NCBI GenBank assembly: GCA_905182995.1
Contig: CAJJDP010000045.1
Span: 5,483 to 69,482, forward strand
Direction of reading: 5' to 3'
DNA from: Paramecium octaurelia
Taxonomy: Eukaryota > Ciliophora > Oligohymenophorea > Peniculida > Parameciidae
DNA length: 64,000 nucleotides
Part shown: piece by piece, positions 12,665 through 25,945 of the stretch
Layout: each line of letters begins with the position of its first letter
Numbering within the stretch: the first letter of the stretch is position 1
The notes under the pieces: generated by a model
The model's database searches: none
Seen by the model: only the letters and a program-made list of their open reading frames with translations
Told to the model about the DNA's origin: nothing
Translations under genes and position numbers: made by a program

Positions 12665-14306
12665 TAATTTGATATTATTAAAAATATAATAGATATACCT
12701 TTGTTTATTAAAAATAGAACAGTCAAAAAAATTAAAAAAAAGAATTTTTTCAAAATTTTTCTATGTATGTTGTTTAGTGTAATTCAACATAATAGTTTAG
12801 TTCATTTTTTTTATATCTTTTATTTATTCTTTTAAAGCAATATTTCAATTAATATCCTAGATATACATGCTATGAGTAATTAAAATTCAAATCTAATTTT
12901 TATATCTAATATAATATTTTGGATTCATATTAATTATTTATATTATTATAAAAATCAAACTGATGAAAATGATTATGACTCTTTCAAAAAAAGATTTATA
13001 ATTAATCAAAATAATAATGAATTCTGAACAGATAATTAAAATAATCAAAAATTATAAAATTAATGTTTAAAACTAAATTGAAATGGAGCAAATAAAATAA
13101 AATTGCTAATTTGATCAAAAATTTAGCAAAAAATTAAAATTCTATAATGCTAGCCTAATGCCAGAGTTCTAGTTTCAATAAGAATTGATATGAATTTACT
13201 TTTGCGGGATAGCAAATTATTAAACATGAAAAAATGTGTATATCACCTTTAGAATAATTTAATGCGAATAATACAATAAATAAAATTATTCTCATTAATC
13301 TAATTCATTTTTCAAATCTAACATCTACTGATAATGAATAATAACACAGATTAAGAGTATGTTCAAGATCCAAACTTTACTAATAATTTTAGGGTATTGT
13401 GTAAGAAAAAAGATTATGACTAAATCATAGCAAAACTTAAGATTAAAACCCTCAATATCAGATGCTTAGATCCTCAAAGATTTAACAATAAAGATACATC
13501 TAAAATCATTGCAATTTGTCAATTATAAAATATTTTGTTATTCAACAAATACCAATCATTTTATACAATAAAGAATGGCTATAATTAGTAATAATTAAAT
13601 AAATTGTAAGCAATTTTGCTTTGTTAGTTTCAAAATAAGGATATTTATGATTAATTTTAATAATTAGGAAATACTTACTTAAATTAGATCAAATATTTCT
13701 TCTTGTTTTGAAAATAGTGGAGGAATTAAATAATCGGAAATTATTTATTTCAGGAAAAATTCCTAACTTAAACTTCTATTTACTTCTTTATCCATAAATC
13801 TCTATATTATAATAATTATATAAATCCTGCTATTCATGACTATGCACTAGTAATAACTTTAACATTTGCAAATGATCATTATACTATCATTTATCTTTTG
13901 CTGCAATTCTTATATCATTATATCAATAAAAATTATCTTAAATTCATTTATTTTTGTAGAATTTGATTAATTATTTTTATTTAACAAAGTTGGTTTGTAA
14001 GTGACTAATAATAGATTTTAGGTTAAAGAAAAAATAATTCTGAAATAAGGACCAATTTCAGAGTTTTGGAGAATTTAGTCTCACTCTGATTATATGTTGG
14101 GGAAAAAATACTTGAGGAAGAAATTACCTTCACTACATGGCCGTCAAATTTTCGGAGCTCATTATGTCCATAAAAATTCATTTGCTTAAACTGCATACTT
14201 AGCCGTTGGAGTCTATATAAAAAACTTCTAATTCAGCATATATTTAGAGGGCAAGTCAATCTAAAATTTTGAGGGTGGAACACTAATGAGAATCGGATTG
14301 ATTCAG
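12665..14306. other. Intergenic stretch with degraded coding scraps
   Basis: A plus frame is open from about 13350 to 14230, but its composition is mostly Ile, Leu, Lys and Phe and is not convincing. Around 14100-14230 the minus strand has pieces such as TPTAKYAVQANEFLWTQ broken by TGA codons, which may be the decayed downstream part of an old gene. Confidence 0.35.
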
Positions 14307-14659
14307 TCAAAATTTGCAGCTGAATGATACATAACGAGTGATTATTATAGTATCATTGTTTTGGCTCTATTTGATGAAGGCCAAATCCTCTAGACGTTTA
14401 TTCTTAAACTGCGGATAGGCATGAGCTTAATAATCTTCCAAATATTTGAAGAAAAGATTTAGATAGAACACAGAATAACCCTCCCAATATAATTTGATAT
14501 CTTCTCTTAACTCTAAATTCCTTAGCATAAATATTAATATCAATAAATCTTTTGCATTTACTTCTTCTCTTTGCTAAAATTTATAAGCTCTATTCTTTCA
14601 TTTTTTGACCTTGTAAATTTATTGAATACACTCATTCTCACTGCAGAGAATTCTCCCAT
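14307..14659 (-). CDS. Small hypothetical protein or 5'-damaged gene
   Basis: Exons 14659-14610 and 14589-14307 joined over a 20-nt GT..AG intron give 110 residues starting MGEFSAVRMSVFNKFTRAY. The second exon contains LRNLELREDIKLYWEGYSVF and YPQFKNKRLEDLAFIKQS, which look strongly coding. The frame stays coding-like upstream of the chosen ATG (GIIKVDGNQCVYV) but meets a TGA about 36 codons earlier, and the preceding piece (RRQFIEDEKEYEL) would continue if that TGA were read through or spliced out. So this is either a short protein or the surviving 3' part of a longer gene with one nonsense change. The family is not recognised. Confidence 0.5.
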
Positions 14660-14918
14660 CACATACACACATTAATTTCCATCAACCTTAATAATTCCTT
14701 ATCTTCCCACAAACCATCATAATTCATATTCTTTCTCATCTTCAATGAATTACCTCCTTAAAAACTTAGTCCCCAACAAGGACAGTTAAATATCCCTCTA
14801 GTATACTTTTTTCCTATTTAGATGAAAGTCTTCAACTCTAAGCTAAGATGCTTTTTAATATTGGTTTTGGATTTCAGCTGCCTTATTATTCTTACTATAA
14901 TATTTTGTATATTTTTGA
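14660..14918. other. Stretch before the direct repeat, with a hydrophobic reading frame
   Basis: A plus-strand frame starting at ATG 14822 (MKVFNSKLRCFLILVLDFS) enters the repeat and is open to a TGA at about 15186. A 21-nt GT..AG sequence lies immediately before the ATG, so it could also be an internal exon. The first 50 residues are very hydrophobic. A gene here is possible but unproven. Confidence 0.3.
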
Positions 14919-16900
14919 AATTGTCTATATATAAGTTGATTTATTATTCTATCAGATACTATACGAAAATTTCAATTCACTATGAAGCTAGAAGAAAAGG
15001 CAGCCTAAATAGAAACATTCACATAATTTAAGTAAAATTTTAGCCATAGATTTGGTGCGATTAGATGAAGCACTACTTGGAGAGATTGATTTAGAAAAAG
15101 GTTTAAATTTCAAGTTAACGGTCTAAAAAGGCTCCTAGAGAATCGGACTTTACTCCTTCTCTGCCGAGTCTCGCAATGTATACTGAATGAACATATTGAA
15201 TAATCTTTTGACAATATAACATATATGAAACTAGATTAAAAAGAGTACAATCAAGCTATATATAAATTTATTCTTAAATGATATTTCTAACCTGCTGGAA
15301 CAAGCTCTAATAAAATATGTATGGTAAGGTACTTTATTGTAGAAGAGAATTATACTGTCAGAACTAGAAGGGACCGTTTTAGTAGGACTAAGTGTTTAAC
15401 GTAATGACTAATCTTTTAAGTAAGTGTGGCGAATTTGATGGGAGAGTAGAATTGGATATTAAATAATTTATTAATAGTGGAATTGGATATATTTAAGTAC
15501 AAAAAAGAGTAATGCCATATCTGAAATAACAGGCATTTCATATTCATCGACAAATGAAATTCAGCTAAAATGAAGAGATTACTCAGCAACATCGATAAGC
15601 AGCAAATTAATTCTAAGGTTGAGTGTTGTTCATCTTCTTAATTTTTCCATTATATTAAATAACTAATCAAGCTTATAAAATGAATCAATAAACTCTTTTC
15701 CTTTCGTTTGGCCCACCTTTTCTTTCTTTCCTTCTTTAAATGACCTGATTCAAACTCAAATAAAGCAATAAATTTTTGGTTTTAAATTGTCTAAAACCAA
15801 TTATTACATAAAATATTTTTCATAAGGGCAATTTGTATATTTTATATTGAAACATTCAATGGTTGTTGACTTCAGCAATTTTGATAGGTTTCTTGATATT
15901 TTTTCTTAAAGAATTTTAATAAAATAGGATACTATCTGTATTAATAAAATTTATATTAAATCAAAACTATACTCTGTTGTTTAAATAATTTTGCATTTCC
16001 TATTTCAAATAAACCTTTCCTTTTTACTAGCTCCATTCAACTGCTCAAGTTGCATTTATTAGATTTTTATAATTCAAAAGGAACTGTTTTCTAATTCATT
16101 TTATATTCTTCTAATAGAATGCTAAGATAGTTCCCTTAGAAATGTTTATTACTGATAATCGGCCAGAGAGTCGCTTCAGCAATTATTCCTCTTTGTAAAT
16201 TAAAAATAATACAAACACAGCTAAATTTTTCAAATCGTAATTCAATTAACCACTCATCATGACAAAGAGTAATGCAACTATCCAGCATTTTTATTTAGAT
16301 TGCTTGTTTTGCTATTAATTTTCAATTGCTAACGAGAAGAATTTACAAATCACATCCATAAATGAAGGCATAACCCTATCAAATCTTATTTCCCTTCTCA
16401 TTATACAATTATTATTGACTAACAAAATCTAGTAAATAATGTGTATTAGTAAGGTTGGGTATCGATAAAAAATTAGAAAAGACCACCAGAACTGCTTAAA
16501 ATCTTGAACGTTAGTTGAATCCACCATTACAAGAACTATATATGATGGAAATGCATAATTAAAATCTTAATGTCCAATTTCATATTATAACAATCTTCTT
16601 CATCTACTTTGCGATTCAATTTATTTCAAAATATTATTATTTAAAGTTTTACTATTGTTAGATGTAATAATTGAATAATCCAAGCTAAGAAAAGCTAAAG
16701 CCCTTTCAACTAGATTTAAACATTGCTCGGAACTGATCTCCTATTAGCTCATAAGATTATAGAGAGGAACTCTTTACTAAAGTATTCAAGTTTGAAATTA
16801 TGCTTTATTGTATTACTTCTGATATATTCAAATACTTTTTCATTTTTCCTAAAAGAGATCTATATCCTATTGAAAATTAAGATTGTGAATAAATTTGTGA
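14919..16900 (+). repeat. Direct repeat copy 1 (1982 bp)
   Basis: Spot comparison along its length finds it identical to 16902-18883 at a constant offset of 1983. It begins AATTGTCTATATATAAGTTG and ends AAATAAATTTGTGA. The sequence left of it (through 14918) does not precede copy 2, and the sequence right of copy 2 does not follow copy 1: an N stands there instead. Perfect identity plus the single N suggests that overlapping contig ends were placed side by side rather than merged. Confidence 0.95.
15031..15186 (+). pseudogene. Possible gene fragment inside repeat copy 1
   Basis: A 51-codon piece ending at TGA contains LVRLDEALLGEIDLEKGLNF and KLTVQKGSQRIGLYSFSAES and is much more protein-like than its surroundings. 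The preceding coding-like piece (MKLEEKAAQIETFTQF, near 14982) is one nucleotide out of frame and no intron of usable size lies between them. It is best read as a frameshifted remnant. The same sequence recurs at 17014-17169 in copy 2. Confidence 0.35.
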
Positions 16901-16901
16901 N
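16901..16901. other. Single N, assembly gap marker
   Basis: The only ambiguous base in the window sits exactly at the boundary between the two copies of the direct repeat. Confidence 0.95.
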
Positions 16902-18883
16902 AATTGTCTATATATAAGTTGATTTATTATTCTATCAGATACTATACGAAAATTTCAATTCACTATGAAGCTAGAAGAAAAGGCAGCCTAAATAGAAACA
17001 TTCACATAATTTAAGTAAAATTTTAGCCATAGATTTGGTGCGATTAGATGAAGCACTACTTGGAGAGATTGATTTAGAAAAAGGTTTAAATTTCAAGTTA
17101 ACGGTCTAAAAAGGCTCCTAGAGAATCGGACTTTACTCCTTCTCTGCCGAGTCTCGCAATGTATACTGAATGAACATATTGAATAATCTTTTGACAATAT
17201 AACATATATGAAACTAGATTAAAAAGAGTACAATCAAGCTATATATAAATTTATTCTTAAATGATATTTCTAACCTGCTGGAACAAGCTCTAATAAAATA
17301 TGTATGGTAAGGTACTTTATTGTAGAAGAGAATTATACTGTCAGAACTAGAAGGGACCGTTTTAGTAGGACTAAGTGTTTAACGTAATGACTAATCTTTT
17401 AAGTAAGTGTGGCGAATTTGATGGGAGAGTAGAATTGGATATTAAATAATTTATTAATAGTGGAATTGGATATATTTAAGTACAAAAAAGAGTAATGCCA
17501 TATCTGAAATAACAGGCATTTCATATTCATCGACAAATGAAATTCAGCTAAAATGAAGAGATTACTCAGCAACATCGATAAGCAGCAAATTAATTCTAAG
17601 GTTGAGTGTTGTTCATCTTCTTAATTTTTCCATTATATTAAATAACTAATCAAGCTTATAAAATGAATCAATAAACTCTTTTCCTTTCGTTTGGCCCACC
17701 TTTTCTTTCTTTCCTTCTTTAAATGACCTGATTCAAACTCAAATAAAGCAATAAATTTTTGGTTTTAAATTGTCTAAAACCAATTATTACATAAAATATT
17801 TTTCATAAGGGCAATTTGTATATTTTATATTGAAACATTCAATGGTTGTTGACTTCAGCAATTTTGATAGGTTTCTTGATATTTTTTCTTAAAGAATTTT
17901 AATAAAATAGGATACTATCTGTATTAATAAAATTTATATTAAATCAAAACTATACTCTGTTGTTTAAATAATTTTGCATTTCCTATTTCAAATAAACCTT
18001 TCCTTTTTACTAGCTCCATTCAACTGCTCAAGTTGCATTTATTAGATTTTTATAATTCAAAAGGAACTGTTTTCTAATTCATTTTATATTCTTCTAATAG
18101 AATGCTAAGATAGTTCCCTTAGAAATGTTTATTACTGATAATCGGCCAGAGAGTCGCTTCAGCAATTATTCCTCTTTGTAAATTAAAAATAATACAAACA
18201 CAGCTAAATTTTTCAAATCGTAATTCAATTAACCACTCATCATGACAAAGAGTAATGCAACTATCCAGCATTTTTATTTAGATTGCTTGTTTTGCTATTA
18301 ATTTTCAATTGCTAACGAGAAGAATTTACAAATCACATCCATAAATGAAGGCATAACCCTATCAAATCTTATTTCCCTTCTCATTATACAATTATTATTG
18401 ACTAACAAAATCTAGTAAATAATGTGTATTAGTAAGGTTGGGTATCGATAAAAAATTAGAAAAGACCACCAGAACTGCTTAAAATCTTGAACGTTAGTTG
18501 AATCCACCATTACAAGAACTATATATGATGGAAATGCATAATTAAAATCTTAATGTCCAATTTCATATTATAACAATCTTCTTCATCTACTTTGCGATTC
18601 AATTTATTTCAAAATATTATTATTTAAAGTTTTACTATTGTTAGATGTAATAATTGAATAATCCAAGCTAAGAAAAGCTAAAGCCCTTTCAACTAGATTT
18701 AAACATTGCTCGGAACTGATCTCCTATTAGCTCATAAGATTATAGAGAGGAACTCTTTACTAAAGTATTCAAGTTTGAAATTATGCTTTATTGTATTACT
18801 TCTGATATATTCAAATACTTTTTCATTTTTCCTAAAAGAGATCTATATCCTATTGAAAATTAAGATTGTGAATAAATTTGTGA
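16902..18883 (+). repeat. Direct repeat copy 2 (1982 bp)
   Basis: Second copy of the 1982-bp repeat. It continues on its right into unique sequence. It carries the same frameshifted gene fragment and otherwise the same AT-rich, apparently non-coding DNA as copy 1. Confidence 0.95.
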
Positions 18884-20963
18884 ATCTAGGAAATGATTAT
18901 TTTTATTTTGAAAACAGGTCTACCGTTTGTTTGTGAACATGCAAATAAGCTAATTCAATGCCTGTATTCCTAGTAAGGCTGATCTATGTCTTAAGTTCAA
19001 TGATTAATAAAATCCATACCTTATTTTCACAAGATCATAGATTTACTTGTTATACATTCAAAATCAACACTAAGCGTGTTATATTTTTACTTATATATAG
19101 AGTAATTTCCATCCATATTCAAAGGACTATATCAATGTCAGAGGAATGGTCATTGAACGAATGTTTTAAATTTTTCATTTCTACTTTATCATAAATCATT
19201 ATTAGTTGAAAAATTCAACTTATTTCAACATTATTATAATAAAAACCAAAGATTTATTATATTCACTGATCATTAAAAATGCATATTTTTGGAAAGATCA
19301 ATAGAAGAAATATTAATTGTACCTATTTTTAATTTATCAGACAGTAACAAAGGCAAAGGCATCATCATAATTAAGGCTTAATACTCCCTTTATTTTATTC
19401 AACTGCATTTAATCGTTTTGACAATTACTACCTGCCTCTTTGGATAACTTGTGTTTCCAAAACATGTTTCATGAATGCATGCTATGAACCTATAATCGCA
19501 CATAGAATTTAGACTTATTGTAATTCTTATCTGGTCTCATTGAATTTTAAAGTTCCTGTAGTTGATAAAGGAAATATAAATAGGTTTCTTAAATTCAATA
19601 AGAGTCAAAATGACCTCAAATTGAAGTACTAAGCAAGGATTCCGCTTCATGATCAACTTTGAGAAAAAAGTAAAGAAGTTCACAGATGAAAAGTTGCAAG
19701 CCAAAAGACTACTATTATGTCACTTTCTCAAAATTGCATTTGCTGAATGGTCTACGTGATTAATTTTTTATAAAAAGGAACACCTAAAAGTCTTAGTAGA
19801 TTGACTGAAAGACATGATTCTTATCCTTCAAAACTATCTCCTTTATTCCTAAGAGAACAAGATTTTCTTAGGTTAATTTATTTTCAAAGACTTAATCAAC
19901 AGTATCAGTAATTGAAATGAAGATGTTTTGGATTTACAAAAAAGACAGGTTAGAGGGTCTAAGTGATTCTAAAGCATCATATTCTCATTCTAAAAACGCA
20001 CCAAATTCAGATCTTTATTTATATAAAATAATTTAACTGTGCCTTTGAACTCAATTAGTGTTTTTCATAATTTGTATACTTGCTATTGATTATTGAAATT
20101 ATGGGCTAAATAATTAAGTGTTTCGTGTTGGAATCAGATAAATTTCACATCTGCTAAAATAAAGTTAAATTATTTGGATAATTTTATTCGATACAATCCT
20201 TAATCATTTATAAATTAATATAAATATAGTTTAGCTTAAACCTTCAGAACCAGGAACACTACTACACGCAATTAAGATAATTTAAGAAGTTAATAAAGTA
20301 AAATATAAAGCAAAATCAGTAAAATTTAGGGAAGTGTCAGTCATTGTGAGAAAATAAGGTATATGGTTCATCATTGTCATTCTAAATTAATAATAAATTC
20401 ACGTAACCTGAGGTTATAATAAATGCCATTTATCTCCATTCGTTTTTTGTAACAATAATGCAATCAGTAGTAATGTAGATTAGGAAATTTTATAAAAGAT
20501 TATTTTACTTCAAAATTAAAGCAAGAAGATTACTGAAGATCACCTAAATATAAGAAGCATCTGACAGCCTATACAACTAAGAGTTTAAAGTACTTAAAAT
20601 TAAGTAATAGCTTTAACAAAGAATCGCAACAATCATTAAACTTGGTTTACAAGATTGCTGATATTTTTTTAATTAAATAATATAAATAGTTTAGCAATAT
20701 GGAACCTATGTGATAGATGATATTATTCTTATAAATATGAAATATTAGGTCGTTGAATTGTTCTTTAGATTTGAATTTTATTCATACAAATGCAAGTAAA
20801 TTAAAAGAAAAATAAACATTGATTTATTTTTTCTTGTTATTGCAAATTTGGCTAAAAGAAATTAGGGCTAGAATTTCAAGCAAATATTGATAAAAATATT
20901 CAAATATAAGAATCAACTTTAATATAAATAATTTTTCTTGATCAAAGTTAAGAAGATGTTCTT
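18884..20963. other. Mostly featureless stretch with small coding-like scraps
   Basis: The best scrap is on the plus strand from ATG 19649 to TGA 19757-19759 (37 codons, MINFEKKVKKFTDEKLQAKR). It looks like an isolated fragment of a helical protein. A hydrophobic 78-codon frame at 18958 has no convincing protein character. No RNA gene or mobile element was recognised. Confidence 0.4.
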
Positions 20964-23213
20964 ATGTAATGTAAAAAAAAGAGGAAAAAAATAGAATTGT
21001 AAGTCTATTAATTCAACATTTAAGAAGAAGCGCACGAATAGCAAGAAAGCATCTAAAATCATAAAATTGGTATTTTAAATGACAATGATGGAAGATTGTT
21101 TTACACTCAATTTTAAATCAAATTAACTTAAGAAAAAGAAATCTAATATATCTTAAATGAATCAATTATAAGAAGGTCAATATTTTTATAAATAATATTA
21201 GGGAATAAATATATGACATTTCTAGCAAACTTGAAATTTTATCAAATTATGAGTAAATTAAATTTCTCACATGGATTGGAAGTTACCAAAAGAATTATTA
21301 GAAAATTGGCAAATGGACAGCCTAATGGAAAGGAAATAAAATTTATGATGTGGGAGGTTATTACTCAATTGTAGGAAAAAAATGTGGTATCTGGAAAGAA
21401 ATTATAAATAATTATTGGGAGTAAGGTTATACTAACTTTCTTTAAGGAAAGCTAAGATTTATGAGTTGGGAGAATACATAAATGGAGAAAGGCAAGGATT
21501 TTGGAAATTTATTCTAGATGAAAAGGAAATGTATAAAATGGCATTAAGAATGATTTAGTGGTGGTGGAAGATATAATTCGATAGGTTAAAAGGATGGGAA
21601 ATGGATTGAGTTGAATGGAGGGTTTTGGTAAAATTCTAAAGTATCATATATTGGGGAATATAAAAATGGGATGAAAATTGGTATGTGGGATATTTAGCAT
21701 GAGAATAAGCGAATGTATAAATTTAGTTAATTAATTTATCTAAATGGTTAGTGGTGGTGGATAATATGATGAATAATTTGGCCCTATTGGTAAATGGGTT
21801 GAATTAATAGATGGATTTTATTCTTATTTAGAAATAATTTATATTGGAGAATATAATAAGGGTAAAAAAGTTGGTAGATGGGATATTAAGTATCAAGAGA
21901 AAAGCTAGGATTCATTTTTATTGATGTTTTTCTTTATTTTATTGTAATAAAATTAATAGAGGTGGAGGATCATATGATGTAAGGAGTAATGGTGTTAAGA
22001 TAGGGAACTGGATTGAATTAAGCAATGGGTTTTATATCAATTCCTAAGTAATATACACTGGTGAATATAAAAATGGAAATAAATTTGGTAGATGGAATAT
22101 TATGTATAGAGATCGAAGTAGTGATCCATTTTGCTAAATGTAAATATAGTCTACAAGATGATAATTATATTTATAGTGGCGGCGGATTATTTGAAGAAGA
22201 TAATAGTACTTAAATTGGGAAATGGATTGAAATAAGCGAAGAGTTTTATTACAATTCTCAAGTGACTTATACTGGAGTATATAATCATGGTCGAAAAGTT
22301 GGAAGATGGGATATTTGGTTTAATATTAATGAATGCGGAAAAAAAAATATATTGGTGTAAATATATCAAAATATATAGGGGTGGTGGATTGTATGATGAA
22401 TGTAATTGGCTTAAAGTTGGGAGTTGGATTGAGATTGGATTTGGATTTCAGCATTTATCATAAAAAATTTATAATGGTGAATATAAAGATGGGAAAAAAG
22501 TTGGTAGATGGGATATAAATTGTAGGTCAAGAAATGTTGATCCATTTGAAACGATGTAAGGATAATATATTATCAACTAAAAATAAATTATTAGAGGTGG
22601 AGGATCATATGATAATGACCTAAAAACTGGTAAATGGATTGATTTAGACGATGGTTTTTATAAAAGAAACTAAGTAACATACATTGGTGAATACATAAAT
22701 GGTATAAAAGTTGGAAAATGGGATACTAGGTGTAGATAGAGTAATAGTGATAAATTTTAAATTATGTAAAGAATATATTTAACTATGTTATTTATTAGTG
22801 GTTGTGGATCATATGATAAAAGGGGCATTAAGATTGGAAAATGGATTTAATTGGATGATAGATATTCAAATTCAAAAGAGGTATTATATATTGGTGAATA
22901 TAAAAATGGTAATAAAGTTGGTAAATGGGATATTAAATATAGAGATAGTGTTAGTAGCCCATTTTTTTAAATGTAAATATGTAAATTATAAATGATTGTT
23001 AGTGGGGGAGGATTATTTGATGAAAAATGTGAAGGTATTATGAATGGAAAGTGGATACAAATAAGTGATGAATTTTGGTTTGGAAAATAAGTAATTTATC
23101 ATGGTGAATATAAAAATGGTAAAAAAGTAGGAAAATGGATGGAAATGGAAAGGAAACCAACAAAAATGAAGGAAGGATTCAAAATCGTAAACGAGGTGAA
23201 TTACAATTAATGA
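20964..23213 (+). CDS. MORN-like repeat protein, one repeat per exon
   Basis: Eleven exons (20964-21175, 21202-21420, 21447-21530, 21559-21714, 21752-21925, 21960-22139, 22177-22356, 22379-22555, 22595-22765, 22799-22972, 23003-23213) sum to 1938 nt, 645 residues. Introns are 22-39 nt and all in phase 2. From exon 4 on, each exon is one ~58-residue repeat built as GGGSYD, IGKWIEL, GEYKNGKKVGRWDI. The GEYxNGxxxGxW core resembles MORN repeats, short beta-hairpins that in other proteins bind lipids or proteins at membranes and cytoskeleton. The N-terminal ~140 residues are charged (CKKKRKKIELQVYQ) without repeats. The frame is open upstream of the chosen ATG for about 47 codons, so the true start, possibly with an extra 5' exon, is uncertain. 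The last repeat ends in a basic tail. Confidence 0.88.
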
Positions 23214-25945
23214 TTTACTTCATTAAATAATTAAAATCATCTTTTAGTTTAGATTGATATTATATGTTGTTATCTTGTTTTGAGATTATTCTTACTTTTC
23301 TATATTTTATACTTATTTGAATAATTTACTTTTTCATGCTTTTGAGACTACTTGCTTTTTAATTTGCCCTTAATTGTTAATCTGATTTGAAAATATTAAT
23401 TTTTACTTTTAAATAATGTATTTCACTTCAGGCCTGCACACTTATGCTGCTTTGAGTTCACATAAATATATTTCGGTTTATTCAGGGAGAAAGGTGAGGT
23501 GAGTTATTTATCGCAAAATAATTAGTGCAAGTTAAAACTTTAGGATTTATAACTACTTTTTATATCTAGTTATTATTGAGGATTATAGTTGTGATTTTTA
23601 ATACTGAAGGAAGTTCTACCCTGACAAATTAATAAAGGAAATGAAAATATCTACTATTCTTGAATGATGTTAAAATTTTCCTTATTCATTCAAATAGTAT
23701 TCAATATTATTTGGATAAAGGTCCTAATTTAAACTAAAATTGAATTTAAAATCAATACCTCGATGATATTTCCTTGAACAAGATAAGTAAGCTTTATGTT
23801 CAATTTTTATCATGATATATTTAAAAATTGTTAAAATAATCAAAGTCACAGAATTTTGATGATGCTTGAGAGTTTAAAATAGGAGAGCAGGCCTTACTAA
23901 ATTTATAAAATAAATAATCGATCGTTGAAGTTTAGGTTATAGTTTAAGTTTTACGCTAATTAAAAAGTGGTCAGATAGATTGTTGAACTCGGTAGTTGGA
24001 TAAAATTCAAATAAAGGAATATCATTTTATGGTCTGTACGACTTTTGATTAAAATATTTGCTTTTATCTTTAAAATTTTTAAATACTATGAGGAAGTATT
24101 GAGATCAAGAGGTCAAAAGATTTTTCTTTATTTTGAAATCCCCAAAGACAAATATCTTATAATTAGGTTTATTTTTAATAGAAATTATATAAACCATAAA
24201 TTGAGTTCCTTTCTTGACTTTAAAAATATCTATCATGTATTGTAATAAATTTAAATAAGAAAATGATCTATATATATTCATTTTAGCATTGACGATCAAA
24301 TCATCATATTAAAATTCGCTAGCTAGTGCCAAAATTGCTAATGTCCTTTGATGCAAAACTCAATGCATACCATTATTATTCCATCAGATCTGTCTTGTGC
24401 AAAATGATGTTAGTAGTAATTTAATGGCTAGAAGATGAACAGATTTTTTGCCAGTCTACTTTCTTATAAGCAGGAGAAATGAGTTCCGTATTTTTAACCA
24501 AACTTAATGGTTCCTTTTTTATTGATCAAATATTCCAAGATAAGATATTTATTGAGAATCTTGTGTGAATATTGAATTACTGACTGTTAATATTGTTAGG
24601 CTCTTGGAGAGTATCTAATTCCTAGGTCTAGAAGCCGAATTATGGCAGTAAATATATTCTCCTTCAAATTTATGAGAGCTATCATTTCGAATTCTACCTT
24701 TGTTGTATTTTTTCATATGTTTCTAATAGTTTTCTCGAAAACTTCTTACAAGTTTGATTTTTTCTGCACAATGAATAATTATCTGTCATTATCATCCTAA
24801 TTTTCTTCCTAAAAAGAATTGAATTGAATTATTATTAATTATGTTATTAAGATATCTATTATTAAAAATTTTGTCACCTAGCCATTTCAAATTAATCCTT
24901 ATGTTATTATTATTACTAATATAGCTATCAAATTCCTAAATGTTTAATCTTTGAAATAAATTTTTCTAATGAAAATTTATAATATGTTGAAAGGAAAAGT
25001 TACAATTGTGCTTTTTACAAATTTCGGGATATAATTTGAATAATTCTGTAAAATTATTAAGAAAACCATCAATATTGATTTAATCAAATCTTTTGTTTTA
25101 AATTTCGATCACATTCCTTGGTAGTTTATAAGTAATTTATCTTTATTGCATTTTATAAATTGTTTATTAAGAGGGCTCTCAAAGTTAGGAATTAATGATT
25201 GGGTATTAAAGAGTAAGTGATTTTATGAGGAAGCATTTTAGGAAAATCTACTAAATATTTAAAATACCTTTTGCAAATTTTTCTAGCTCCTTATAGATAT
25301 TCTAATGTTTTGAGGAAGGTGTTGCATTTAATGAATATAGATGATTTTTTTATTTCCAAGAAAAATCTTGTGATATTCTTAAACTACCTCACTACTATCT
25401 TCAATTAAAAAATTTGAAAATGCAAGCTTCCTTTATTTATTTACACCTTCAATAATATCATTTGCTTTTATTTCTTTTATAGCCATTCTTATTAATGATA
25501 ATTAGCTTCATCGTTTTTTTTTTGAAAATTTTTAATATTAACATCTTTATATATATAGATATCCATTGAAATTGCTAAAGAACAGTGAAAATAAGTATCA
25601 TTTTGAGGAAACATAGTATTTATAATTATTTTTAGGTTAAAGTTATGCTAGTCTAACTAGGTAACCATAAATGACGTTTGGATTATATCCTGTCTTAACA
25701 TCACATAAATAGATAGATTATAGAGAATGATAAGTTCTCTTTTGTTACTTCCCAAGCATATAAAAATTAGAATTGATTACGTCATCATTTTAAGCAACTT
25801 AATAGTTGAAATACATGATATCAAATTTAAATAGACCAATATATGCGATTTGCTTATTAGCATCAGTTGTTTGGTTTAGGATAAATAATAAAAATAGTTA
25901 ATTGAGTAATATTGGATTATATGGATTACTTATTTGTAAAATTCA
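23214..25945. other. Long stretch without a recognisable gene
   Basis: AT-rich, with short frames only. One plus frame near 24360-24570 (containing RSVLCKMMLVVIQWLEDEQI) is open for about 65 codons but unrecognised. A shadow pair of frames on both strands at 24045-24299 has no coding character. No RNA gene seen. Confidence 0.45.

Noticed and set aside
24045-24299. Overlapping frames on both strands
   Set aside because: Both have Ile/Lys/Phe-rich, AT-driven composition; no start context, intron or motif supports either.
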